Assembly: GCA_037447655.1 (NCBI GenBank)
Contig: JBBHKE010001960.1
Location: 139,647 to 203,646, forward strand
DNA from: Zygnema cylindricum
Lineage: Eukaryota; Streptophyta; Zygnematophyceae; Zygnematales; Zygnemataceae
Length of the DNA stretch: 64,000 nt
Direction: 5' to 3'
Positions 1 through 11,300 of the stretch are shown piece after piece. A program made the translations under genes and the position numbers. Positions within the stretch are counted from its first letter, which is position 1. The number at the start of each line of letters is the position of its first letter. The notes below the pieces were generated by a model. The model was not told the origin of the DNA. It was given only the letters and a program-made list of their open reading frames with translations, and made no database searches.

Positions 1-124
1 TTGGAAGAAGCCCCCTCTGTTCCTGCTCTGCCGCCAGAATAAGCTCCAATGACACCAATTGGTACCTGAAACCACACACTATTCAAGTCAGCGAGTCATC
101 TCTCATTTATAGATCGTAACCTTC

Positions 125-182
125 AATCACTCTCTCTCTCCCTCTTCCTCTTCCTCTCCCTCTCTCTCTCTCTCTCTCTCGG
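125..182. repeat. (CT)n low-complexity tract
   Basis: Almost pure CT repeat starting about 45 bp downstream of the stop codon of the minus-strand gene at 228-1631. It would be GA-rich in that gene's 3' untranslated region. Confidence 0.8.
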
Positions 183-227
183 CCAAGCAAAAAGAAAAGG
201 CATCCAAGATTATCTGTGTTCAATTGC

Positions 228-1631
228 TCACCCGACAATCCCTCCAATCGCATCATAAAACTTCTCCAATCGTCTCAACATAGTTACTAACTCAAAAAGA
301 CTCTTGCGACTTTCCCCTACTTCAGAACTCAAATTCTCCGAAGACTTCTCGTAACGTCCCTCGAAATCCATTAACTGTATAACACCAGCAGGAAACAATC
401 CTGGGCTATCCCACCCCTCCCATAATTGATCAAAAAGAGACTTCTCCGAGTTTTGATCATATCTTCCCTCCCAATCCATAAGCTTCAAAACCTGAGTCGG
501 AAAGACTCCAGGACTTTCGAGACCGCTTAAAAAACTGTTCATTGTTGTGTTTTTTTCCAATCCCCATCCTTCAATCACACTTGCTAAGGTGGCAAACGCA
601 TCCTTTACCGTACTTGAACTATTTGAACTCGTCCTATTCCCATTCCCATTTCCATTATTTCCACAAAATTCTCCGTCCCCGAATACAGTCGATTGTGGGT
701 AATTCTCGTCCCATCCTGTTTGGGCAGAAAGCAAATGTTGTTGACCAGAAGCTATTAAACATTTCAAAAGATAAAGATCCGATTCTGGAAGTGCCAGAAG
801 GTCAAGAATTAAAGAAGAAGAAGAGGAAGACGTCGAAGAAGAAGAATTGATAACAGTTCCATTTACATCTTTCCCATTCCAGCTATGAAATGAACTAGTT
901 CCATTCCCATGAGCACCGAAAAAATGACGAACACGAGAATCTTGACTCAAAATTAAGTCCCTCTCTTCTGCTGACTGAGCTGCTCTCAGTTCCGTTACTG
1001 TTTTACGGAGTCTCCTTATTTCTCCTTCCAAATTCCACAGCTGAAAGTCTTCGGCGTCTCCATGTGGCGCGGCAACAGGAGTAACTGAAACTTGAAGAGG
1101 TTCCGCAACAACGCGCCTATGGTTACCGTTATTTTTACGATTTTTATGATTTTTTATGCAACTTGATGGTTGTTCCTGAGACTTGGATTCACTGCTTAAA
1201 ATGACACAGTCAGAGGGAGCTGTTTTTTGAAAACCGGTAGAATTAGACGGTAAAGAACAACAAGAAGTTTTAGAAAAGAATCGGAAGTGACAGAGAGGAG
1301 AGAGTCCAAATCCTATTTGGTTCGCTTCAGTTAAATCTTGTTCTGTACTTTTCAGGAAATTCGAATTCCTGAAAGAGGAGAGAGGGTTTCTCTTTCCAAT
1401 AAAATTTGAGTTTTGTAGATTGCAGGTTTGCAAAACAGTAGAGGTAGAGATTGATCGTACAATTGAAGAAGGAAATCCAGAAAGTATTTTAGTTTCACGA
1501 TCACAAAGGGGGTTTCCAGGAGGATCAGAGCGCCACGTGGCATGTGCAGGAGAACAGAGACTGGATAACAATTGAGGATTTGTTGTCGTTTTCGTAAAGT
1601 TGCAAGTTACTGGAAGAAGACAGGGATCCAT
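228..1631 (-). CDS. Unidentified plant protein with duplicated SPG-FP-LMD-EGRY motif, 467 aa
   Basis: Uninterrupted 467-codon frame without introns. I do not recognise the family. Residues 1-170 are Ser/Asn-rich and poorly ordered; the Ser/Thr-rich start could be an organelle transit peptide, but that is only a guess. Residues 201-231 (EGEIRRLRKTVTELRAA and on) look like a short coiled coil. Residues 275-302 (LDLLALPESDLYLLKCLIAS) look like a conserved helical block. Residues 371-393 and 407-429 are an internal repeat with the pattern SPG-[VL]-FP-x2-V-x2-LMD-x-EGRY, and the C-terminus is again helical. A GA-rich repeat lies just upstream of the ATG. The length, amino-acid bias and internal repeat argue for a real gene. 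Function unknown. Confidence 0.8.
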   Translation of the reverse strand: MDPCLLPVTCNFTKTTTNPQLLSSLCSPAHATWRSDPPGNPLCDRETKILSGFPSSIVRSISTSTVLQTCNLQNSNFIGKRNPLSSFRNSNFLKSTEQDLTEANQIGFGLSPLCHFRFFSKTSCCSLPSNSTGFQKTAPSDCVILSSESKSQEQPSSCIKNHKNRKNNGNHRRVVAEPLQVSVTPVAAPHGDAEDFQLWNLEGEIRRLRKTVTELRAAQSAEERDLILSQDSRVRHFFGAHGNGTSSFHSWNGKDVNGTVINSSSSTSSSSSSLILDLLALPESDLYLLKCLIASGQQHLLSAQTGWDENYPQSTVFGDGEFCGNNGNGNGNRTSSNSSSTVKDAFATLASVIEGWGLEKNTTMNSFLSGLESPGVFPTQVLKLMDWEGRYDQNSEKSLFDQLWEGWDSPGLFPAGVIQLMDFEGRYEKSSENLSSEVGESRKSLFELVTMLRRLEKFYDAIGGIVG

Positions 1632-1647
1632 ACCTTTTCAAATGAAA

Positions 1648-1697
1648 AACAGGAGAGAGAGAGAGAGCGCGCGAGAGAGAGAGAGAGGAAGGAGTGA
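1648..1697. promoter_or_regulatory. (GA)n microsatellite in the 5' leader/promoter of the 467-aa gene
   Basis: Interrupted GAGAGA run starting about 17 bp upstream of the ATG of the minus-strand gene (CT-rich on the sense strand). CT-rich leaders and GAGA-type repeats are common near plant transcription starts; a regulatory role here is inferred. Confidence 0.5.
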
Positions 1698-2631
1698 AAG
1701 GTAAAGAAATTGATCCTTATGATACTAAGGAAATTAATTGGCCATAATTTAAAGCTGAGAAAAGAATGTCACATGCTTTTTCATTTCTTTTCGGACTCTC
1801 CCAAGAAAGCGCCAAAGAGATAAAAAATATACTGAAGTGGCGAAGTTTCAAATAAGAATAGTCCCTCAGCACTTTCTGGCACGTGTGGGGTATAGAAAGA
1901 CTGAAAGAGGAATCTCAGTAGAATTTGATGCAATATTCTCATTGGAGATTCTCCATGGCCGTGGCATTGGGCCACGTAAGATCAGCAGAGATCCCCTCGA
2001 ATTCACCAATGGGAAAGGAGTTTCTGACCAGAATTGCATCAAAAAATACATTGATGTACACGTTTTCATGTACTTTGTGGTACCAGCATCAGGGAAATCG
2101 GGAAATGGATTATTTATTGGGGGAAAGTACAGTAAAGTACAGTACAGTACTGTAATCTCACCTCATATATAGTTGCTACTTGAGTTTCTGCCGACTCGCT
2201 ACGTACAGTTACTATAATCGTAGTAACTGACTAACCGCATTGGAATGGGTTAAGGAGAGTGGATATTTTAATATTTTGAGACGGAGGCGTTTCCGGCCCT
2301 GACCGATTCTCAGTACCGTACCGTACCGTCGTTGCAAACGAATGACATGAATTTCTTTAGCTGCTTTTGTACGGAAAATTGACCTTTTGGCGCGAAATTA
2401 GCAGTGACTTGACAGAAACGACAGAACGAGAATCGTGCGCGCCCATTTCAAGCCCTCCGGCAGCGACCATCAAATCTCCGTACGGAATCTGAAAAGAGTT
2501 TGATAAAAAATTTGTAAAAAATGTTCGAAAATAAATCACGCTCAACGTGGTGTTTACTTTTTGACTTTTTCTGTCATATTTTTAACTATTTGGGGCGGCT
2601 GTCCCCAAAACAAGATAACATTACGCTTCAG
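1698..2631. other. Intergenic, no gene seen
   Basis: AT-rich DNA with stacked GTAC-containing words around 2125-2155 and GTACCGTACCGTACCG near 2310-2325. Short open frames here overlap one another on both strands and show no domain. I see nothing else supportable. Confidence 0.5.
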
Positions 2632-3176
2632 TACACCGCGAATCGTTATTAAGTGTCAAAGTCACTAATTTGGGTTCTTAAAATTTTGATTTTTTTCCTC
2701 AAATAGGATACATGATTTTAATTTTTCCTTGACGTTAATTAAGGTACCGTACAAAATAGCGTAAAACCCGAAAAAACACTAAAATATAAATAGTGTGGTG
2801 TACCGTAAATGTCATAGCGTACATAAATGTACCTTTTAAAGTGAAAATTTACAAAAAATGAATTAAATCAGACGCGCACGCATAGGAACGTGCGCTCAAA
2901 AAAACGGGATTAGTCTGACACGTAAGTTAGTATAGCACGAACGGATATTTAAAATTCGCGACTGCGTACATTTTCAAATATTTTGTACGGATACATATAT
3001 TAATGTATATAATCTTACGGCGAATATTCTATATTTGCTGTTCCCAAATTAGCATAAACGCCGAAATTAGAATACACCTTTTAAAAAAAAAAAAACAAAT
3101 TCTTAATTAGCATCAATTACGGTAAATTTTCTTCAACACTATTTAAAATTTGAAACTAATAACGATTCGCGGTGTA
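2632..3176. mobile_element. MITE family 1 copy (TA-flanked, ~545 bp)
   Basis: Terminal inverted repeats TACACCGCGAATCGTTATTA at the left and its reverse complement at the right, bounded by TA on each side. That is consistent with a Tc1/mariner-type non-autonomous element. There is no coding capacity. Two further, more similar copies lie at 40733-41268 and 43529-44065. Confidence 0.85.
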
Positions 3177-3291
3177 ATGGAGAATAAAAAAAAAAAAGCG
3201 GGACAGAATTAGCGTAAACTAGGCTAATAGCGATTGGTGGTATAAAGAATATTAATAGGGTTAATAATATATTATAATTGTTTGTTCAATA

Positions 3292-3396
3292 GCCGCGATG
3301 GCGCAGTCGGTAGAGCGTAGGTCTCATAGCCCGACTCCCCACTCTGTGGAGGTAATAGATATCATAAGGTCGAGAGTTCGACCCTCTCTCGCGGCA
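3292..3396 (+). tRNA. tRNA-Met (CAT) with intron, probably decayed
   Basis: The acceptor stem GCCGCGA/TCGCGGC with discriminator A is intact, as are the T arm and the CTCATA anticodon loop. A 32-nt intron begins one base after the anticodon, as in plant elongator tRNA-Met. Compared with the neighbour at 3570-3673, the D stem is GCGC/GAGC (one mismatch) and the 3' anticodon stem is TCATA instead of TCCTA (one mismatch). It is followed by only three T residues, a weak Pol III terminator. Probably a degenerating copy. Confidence 0.8.
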
Positions 3397-3569
3397 CTTT
3401 AGATGATGGAAACATATGTTTCTTTTAAAAGAATAGAAGCTTTTCTCTACAATGCCGCATTGTTAACGAATGTTTTTTTTGGCCCACTTAAATTTGTATT
3501 TTCCGCGTTTGATTTGAATCTACTATAAATAAAATGAAACTATATTGTATTGTCTCCAATGTTGTCACA

Positions 3570-3673
3570 GCCGCGATGGCGCAGTCGGTAGCGCGTAGGT
3601 CTCATAGCCCGACTCCTCTCAAAGAGAAGGTCAAGCCATCCTAAGGTCGAGAGTTCGATCCTCTCTCGCGGCA
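3570..3673 (+). tRNA. tRNA-Met (CAT), elongator type, 31-nt intron
   Basis: All arms pair: acceptor GCCGCGA/TCGCGGC, D stem GCGC/GCGC, anticodon stem TAGGT/TCCTA (terminal T-T), T stem GAGAG/CTCTC. The anticodon CAT sits in loop CTCATAA. The 31-nt intron starts one base 3' of the anticodon, which is the standard position and typical of plant elongator tRNA-Met. The mature length is 73 nt plus CCA. Confidence 0.93.
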
Positions 3674-3674
3674 C

Positions 3675-3679
3675 TTTTT
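3675..3679 (+). terminator. Pol III terminator of tRNA-Met
   Basis: TTTTT run directly after the discriminator base of the intact tRNA-Met gene. Confidence 0.7.
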
Positions 3680-4502
3680 GTACGTGTTGTAATTTTTCAT
3701 TTCAGAAAATATTCCATAGCCCAACAACGGCCATGAATCTTCTAAGTGCTTCAGACTACAATGAAGCTAATACAGAAGCTACTCGTGGTTAATTGAGGCA
3801 TTGTAAGAGTACATTTTTGAATGGAACCGTACAGATTCTTGACTGATACGAGGTACTTTTGCAAACATCACCAACGGAACTGAAATGCTAAAAAGAGTGC
3901 CAGGAGCCGTTTGCACAAAACAATAAGTAATTGTTTCAGTCGTTAGTGTTGCTTATGGAATCCGCCCCAAGCAGTTCAGCTTTAGTCCAGTACAACGCCC
4001 ATCACTGTTAGGGCTAGTGACTTATTACAGTTAATATTCCATTAAAAAACCCTTATTTAAAATGATAGGGTAAATAACAAAATCCTCATGTCAATAATTC
4101 AAGACCAAAAAGCCATATTACGTAGTCCGCCCCTTGATACTGAAAATCGAAAATCGACGATTCCAGTTCAATTCGCAACACTATTTGAGTCTCTTACAGA
4201 TTCGAAAACGATTCTCCAACATATGGAGGACATAAGAATTAGAGTGGAAACTAACATACAGTAGACTTGAATAGCCTAACTACATGAGGTGTTGTAAGAG
4301 TAGATATTGACACTGATTTCTTATTGCTCACTAACGACCGCCTGCTACAAGACGAAAAGTTACAGTAGGACGACAATTTTCTGATCCCCGGAAACCAAAT
4401 CTATATTCGACCCCGTGTGTGTAATTACAAAGATCCTTCCAATGCTCGAAAAACATCACACGATGTAATATACTGCCATTACCGCTACATATCTACATAT
4501 AC
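3680..4502. other. Intergenic with one MITE family 2 end
   Basis: Noncoding AT-rich DNA. Near 3990 a sequence reads TACAACGCCCATCACTGTTAG, resembling one terminal repeat of MITE family 2. A matching opposite end was not found, so it is an isolated or decayed remnant. Confidence 0.45.
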
Positions 4503-4714
4503 TACACTGCCTAATGTTATTAGAGTTAATTAGAGTTAATAGCATTCACTCGGTTGGAACTTTTTTTGGCAGAAATCATGAAATAGTGCTAATGATGCTA
4601 TTTAACAAAGTGGACTACAATCTGCCACGTCTCCTTGCACTAAATTAGTGTTATATATTCTAATTTCACATTAACACTAATAAATCCTTAACGCTAACAA
4701 CGATGGGCAGTGTA
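4503..4714. mobile_element. MITE family 2 copy (~212 bp, TA-flanked)
   Basis: The left end TACACTGCCTAATGTTATTAG is inverted at the right end (AACGATGGGCAGTGTA), and both ends sit at TA. The same terminal sequence recurs at 11624-11823, 14721-14893, 25009-25023 and 58463. Confidence 0.75.
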
Positions 4715-5330
4715 CTCACACATCGAAACAACCTCGTCAACTTACAAAAACATTATATTCATATCCGCACCACTAGTTTGGCGTCTCTCACATAGACGAC
4801 ACTAATATTTAGATTATTAGGACGGAACATCCACATGAGATGCGAAATAGTCAGAGAAACGTCTTCGTCTTTTTCTGCAGATTATAAAAAAACGCAACCA
4901 AGAATCCAGGAAAAAATTTCAACTGAAAATAAATGCTTGCAAAATTTGTGTTCAACTGTCGTTTCATCTTAAGTCTTGGTGTTCTCAAAAAGGTCGGTGA
5001 ACATATTGATCCATACCAAAGATAGTACACAGGAAAAAGCGTGTTTAAAAGATTGTGAAATCAGACTCTTAAAGTTTTGGGATAAACCTCCTACACCAAT
5101 CTTATCTTTTTTCTTTCACTTTTCCCTCCCATAACTACTATACGACAAGCATCCTACTTAACTTTTATTTTATTTTCTTTTCTTTTTCCTTTCTTAATCT
5201 TCTCTTCCCTTCTTTTCTGTTCTTTTCTGTTCTTTTCTCTTTTTTTCTCTTCTCTCTTCTTTTCCCTTCTTTTCTTTTCTCTTCTTTCACTTCCAAAACT
5301 GCCCCAATTTAAAGGACAGTACAATCTCAA
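4715..5330. other. Intergenic; pyrimidine-rich tract at 5160-5290
   Basis: No gene seen. From about 5160 the plus strand is CT-rich, so it is purine-rich in the direction of SART3 transcription, just beyond that gene's stop codon. Confidence 0.5.
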
Positions 5331-8300
5331 TCAGTCTTTTAAAAGCTCCTTCCTAAAAGCTTCGTTTGAAGACAAAGGTTTTTCCTCACCGTGGGAACCG
5401 CCTACATTTTGTCCTTTAGTCGGTTTTCCAGAACCAGACGAGGCTCCTAAAGCAATATTTCTCGGAACAGCAAATGTGTTTCTCCCGGATAATTGCAAAT
5501 GGCCTCCTCTACGATGTGAAACAGTAGGGGGAGCTGTCCCTTCCTCCCACCCCCCTCCCCCACTCCCTCCCCTTCCCCCACTCCCTTCTCTTCCGCCACT
5601 CCCTTCCCTTCCTCCCCCATTTCCTCTCCTTCCTCTCCCACTTCCTTCCCTTCCTCTTCCACTCTCTTTCTCTTTCTTTTCTCCTCTATGATCGCCACCT
5701 TCCTGACCACGCCCTGGAAAACTTCCTCGACCTGCAAACAGAAGCATAGCTTAAAAAATAAATAAACTTATAAATTTGATAATGATATTTGATATTCGAT
5801 ATAAAAAAATTACAAACCGAAGAGTTAAAACATGAATCAAAAAGCTTGACACAAAGAAGATCCGAACCTTAAGAGTGGCTCAATGACAGGAGTTGCGATC
5901 CGGTTCTACAGTGTCAAATTAACAAATTTTGCGACAGATGATGACTAAGGGCTCAGCTCCACTCGGTCATAAAACATTCTTATATGGTACATAAAACGCT
6001 CTTTTTCGGTTCGTCAAAACTCTTTTTCAATTCACAAATCACCCTTTTTGAGGAGTGTCCCAATTGATGGGTCCATTGCATGACCCGGATCATAATTTTG
6101 ACCGATCAGAATTTGCCTCGTGAACAGTACAAACAAAAAGAAAAGATCGTATGGGAAGGACAAAAGTATACGTTTGTTTTACGCGTCACAATTTTGTTGT
6201 CGGGATCAACTCCCAAATTGGACGCATCAACTTCCTTTTTGAGACGGCTAAAAACGTTTTTAAGAATTTCCACAGGCAATTTTAGAGCATGTTGTTTTTT
6301 TTTCCTTTCCATAAACAACACGTCTAATAAAATAACAAGTCGGTCCAATTTCCCACAGCTACCTATTGAGCTTTCGTAGGTCTATTGATAAAAAATCGCG
6401 CGTTTTAAAACAAGCGTTTCATAAAAATTGACCCAATGGAGCTGAGCTCTAGGTCTATATACTCTACTAGCAACATATTATATCAGTAACAAAAGGAAAA
6501 AGGGAAACAACAGCACCTCCCAGAATATACAGAATGAAAATGAAGACCAAAAACAAATGAATTGTTGTTCTTCTTTACCTCCACCACGTCCTCCTCGCTG
6601 AGATCGAACATCCGGATTTGATCGCTGGACTCTGATTGGCCGTCCATGTACTCTCTGTTTATTCATGGCTATGGCTGCCTCTAAAGCTTTCTCACTTCCA
6701 AACTGTACATAGGCAATTCCCTAAGGGGGAGAAAAAATAAAAAATAAACAATAAAACTGTCAGCTGAAATCAATGGTAGGCATTATCTAAGATAACAAAA
6801 AAATGTCTAAATAAGTAGGGAAAAGATGTAAATGACCCAATACATGGTCTCAATCTCAGGATGGCAAAATCAATGGTTTTCGATACAAGCAAAAAACATG
6901 TCCCCTTCAGGTCAAACTTACATATACGTATTTTGACCTTAAAAATACTAGGTGGTCCAATGCAGTCTACAATCAATTCAGATGGTGTAATCTCCTCCAC
7001 AGAGAATTTACCACTATTACCATGAGTAAATAAAATAAAACGGTACTTTTCACATCGAAAAATGCGTATACTGACTCAACTCATAGTAACGTGATTCTTC
7101 CCCTATACGTTACCGACATTTTGAACCTTAGAACAATCTGCACGATTACAAAAGCATTTTGCACGCATCATTTGCGATATCAGAAGACCGATGCAATTTC
7201 ATGTGCTCCAGCCTGATAGGCTAATCACAATATCTGAAGATCCTCAGTTTTCTCGAGTAATTGAACACTTCCATACAACTATATGAGTAACATTACATAC
7301 ATTGTACGATTTTTCATAAAATGCGGGTAGACGGTGCTGTTAGTGAAAGGCCGAAATGCGTCATAAACAGAATAAAATCTGGCAAAGCTAGAATGCTTAG
7401 TCATTTCATGCCGTAAATGGTATCACACATAAGGCGTATGGAAACCGATTTAGGTTTAAAAACCTAAAGTTCTACACCAGTTTGTATCCGTCTTAATGTG
7501 AAAGAATAGCCAAAACACATTCTGCATGCAACAGAACTAAAGGCTAGGTGAAAGATTTGTCGAAAACGGCAGAAGTCAACTAACTTTTAGGGTTTTTTTA
7601 GGTTTTTTTAGTCAACACAGCATAAGTAATTCCAGCACAATTGACATGATTCCAGATACATTATGATTGTTAATTCAAAACAGCAATTTCTAATTATCAG
7701 ATTAGTGCTCTATTATTGTCGTTGTCATTTGAAATTTTGATGCACTACGATTCAATACATGGAACAAAACTGGTCTTATTATTGCAAGGTAACGGAAATT
7801 AAATTCCTGGCCAAAAACCAGTAATGTGACAACAAAACTCTTCATTTTCCCATTTTTACAAAAAAACTGCTTCGCTTCACTTTGAAGTTCAGCATTCTGT
7901 ACAACAGCAATTTTTCAGGGTTGAAGAATATTTCCAATGTTTCCATCAGAATTCCATAACATCCCGACCTTAAAACCGTGCATAATGAACAATTATAGTA
8001 GGTTTTTCAGGCTATTAGGGTTTCCACCTTGAAAAGGTTACTGTTTCGATCCTTGACAAGGCGAACCTCCTGTAGATCACCACAACCTTGGAAAAGACTT
8101 TCAACCTCCTCCTGGGAGATCTGAGGTAAAATAAGAAAACAAATACATAGATTAGGATTTCCACACAGCTGTAAAGTTGAGGTACAAAATAACAAGTACA
8201 CTTACAGTGATGGTCAATGTTGTAGCTCAAATCAATGTGTCCATACATGTCCTTACATGCTAAAAACATTTAGTAATTGACTTTAAAGAGACCATTTTAT

Positions 8301-11300
8301 TAACTCAATTTATTAAGACATATTTGCGCACGAGCTTGAATTCAAAGTATTGTATGATATTCCCAAACAAAATTATTGTTAACTTTCAAGCATTGCAGAG
8401 TCCTTAGACGAAGGGCGATATCTACTGGCTGTCCATAGAAACCAGAACAGTTTAGAATCCTTCAACAAATCAGAAGAAGAATCCAAGGGAAGAAAGCATA
8501 TCCAATACTTACGCCAAAAGGCAAGCTTGAAACAAATGCCGTGCATTCATCTGTATACACAACTGGCTTGCGTTCCTCGTCCTCCTCTCCTTTGTCGACA
8601 AGTTTATCTCCCTCAATTTCCTTAGTTTGAGCGCCTTCCATCTCAACATCAGCTTCATTCTTCACCTTGCCAATATTTTTTTTTGGCTTGTGGGTTGAGG
8701 CCACTGGTTCTTTCACATTGCGAGAGATACGATCTCCAAGTCCACTATCCTCCGGTTTTGAGCGCTTAATCGCCTTCCCTCTCGGTTCTTCATATCCTAA
8801 CCCTCTTTTTCTTTTGTTCTCAGAAGCAGCACTTGGAGCTGGAGGGCTCTTCATCTGTCCCCTGTTATGTGCCACACTATTATTGTTTGCCCAATCCCCT
8901 CCCTGCTTTTGCTCCAAGGCCCTTACTTCATTCAGTCGAGGAGTTACCTGCAAACGGCAAATAGTAAGCAACAAAAAAACTTAAATTCTTCAAAAAGAAA
9001 GATATACACATAAGACATATAAGATGCCAAGAAAATGACAAAAAGATACGGACTGCTGAACATCAGACAGGAAATTCACTTAAAAAGTGAATGCTCTCTA
9101 GCAAAAAACAACATGGCTCATTGAGACGGCAAACACCCATACCTTCGCCATTGCTGTATCGTAATCTTCTAAAGTCCCATATTCTCGTTCAAACCTCAAC
9201 CACGCTCCATAAACAACCTGAACAACAACCTTCTTCTGTTAATTAATGAAAATGATGTTCTTCATTTCACAAATACCTTTCGGAAGACAGCAAACCACAA
9301 GCCATCAACTAAGAAAAGTGGACCCTACTTAACTTTATGTGGCTGCTGTGGTTCCTATTACACCTTCTCACACAAAGCTTAGGTGGGAGGCAAAAAAGGG
9401 GAAATTTGAGCCACCAATGAGACACCACCCTAGAAAGGCTAAAATTCTAACCTTTTACCGATAAAACACTAGACAAAATTAATACTATTAGTATCATGAG
9501 CATAGGCGACGGTACATCACAGTGAAACAAACTGAGGATGGCAACATTGGACTAAGGCTGCATGAGTGAAACACACATTTCCTTATCAAATATTCATGTC
9601 CCAGTCATTCATATTCTCAAGTGCTATGTGACACTAAAAGAGAGTTTGATGACTCTCAGAAGTTTGGACCTCAGAAAGCTCCCATGTGCTTCTTGTAAGT
9701 AGGTTTGGCTTTTCATAGGTGGTTCTAGATGGATTTTTCCTTCCTACGTATCTCCAAAACTGATGCTCCCTACCCTACCTATTGTTTTGGGGATAAGATT
9801 TGAAAGAGTCTACGTTATACAGTCGGATATGCGACAAAAGCATTACTGAGATCTGGAATATATACTGCTAACTACACACCTGACTAAGTTTAAACAAGAG
9901 CATACATGTAAGGTGTACGTACAAACAGGACCAGAACAGGGGCCTAAGATGTTCTGCACATGAATGTCACTATATGATACACTTGTCCTACAATATACAA
10001 GGAAAAAATACAGCATAAGAAAGGTTAACAGATGGCCAACCTCCGTGCCAGAGCCCTCAAAACGACGACTGTAACATCTTTTGTAGATTGCCCGAGCCGC
10101 TCCTATCTCTCCCAGGTCGAGCTCCATATTAGCATAGGCTAGCCAGGCCTCCACCATCCATCCTCTGAACCAGCCTCTACCCCACTGTGTCGGTCCCTTT
10201 CAAGTGTTTGTGTTGATTTGTGTTAAATTTGTGTTACCATTGGTAAAATTTGGTGTTAATCGGTGATATTTGGTGTTCACCTGTGATGTTAATTGGTGAA
10301 AAATGTTATTAATCGGTGTTTGAAGACCCAGGCTTGGTATAAATAGTGGCAAATATTGACCACAATATTTCATACAAAAGAATTATTGTCAGTCTGTGTC
10401 CAGTGTGACTCAGATATTTTAAAAACTGAGGCCTGGCATATTTGCCAGCTTTAACTAAGGACCAGATGTTTTTAACAAAGGGCAGAAAAAGATGCAGATA
10501 ACATTAATAATTTCTAGAATGCACAGGGCCTACCAGTCGCAACAACTTGCTCGATTTCAAGCCCCTAAAACCTAAGTTTCCGAGATTGATGGCATCATCC
10601 AACAGTTATGATAGAGTTAAGAGTTGAGAGTTGAGTTGGGTTGAGAGTTCTGAGGGTTAGAGGTTGGAGGGTTAGAGTTTGAGTGGCACAGTTTGTTTCA
10701 GTTTAAACCATAGTTCAAAAGTATGCATACAATTGGGCATATTCTATGCATATTGTTGGGTTTTAAGTAAAAAACGAATAAAACCACATATAATATGGCC
10801 ATGCCGCCTCGGCTTCGGAGGACAAGATTGGGACAGAAATTCGATGAATCCAATGGTTATAGTAAGCGACACGTTGTTGCAAAAAAAAATTATGTTGTAG
10901 CATTAATTTTTTTTCCGGGAATTGCGAGGGAAAAAAAAAAAAAAACAACAAAAAATAACTCAACTCCACTCTTTTTTTCTCCTTTTTTTTTTTTTTTTTT
11001 TTTGTTTTTTTTTTTTTTTTTTTTTTTTTTTTCTTTTTGTCCGGATGACAGGCGCCGGCCTGATGTATGCTTACGTCAAATTGTGGTGTGTTGGGTCAGC
11101 TACCGTATTGTATGTGCATACAATTGTGTTTTTATTGTGCGGAAAAACATCCACTTTAGTAAATAAGCCTACTTTTGCACTATGGTTCAAACCCAGGGAC
11201 CACCAAAAATATGCCACATACACAAAAATACAGGAAGTCCCCAGAGACTCTCATGGCCCTCATCTTCCTTGTGTATATTACTGGGTCCTAAGAGAAAATT

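Noticed and set aside
542-850. 102-aa plus-strand open frame
   Set aside because: Antisense to the 467-aa gene; low complexity and no domain.
5476-5691. Proline-rich plus-strand frame
   Set aside because: Mirror of the Gly/Arg-rich SART3 tail.
7588-7612. TTTTTTTAGG-type runs (also near 13206) as telomere-like repeats
   Set aside because: Only two or three irregular units in introns; T-rich polypyrimidine sequence is a simpler reading.
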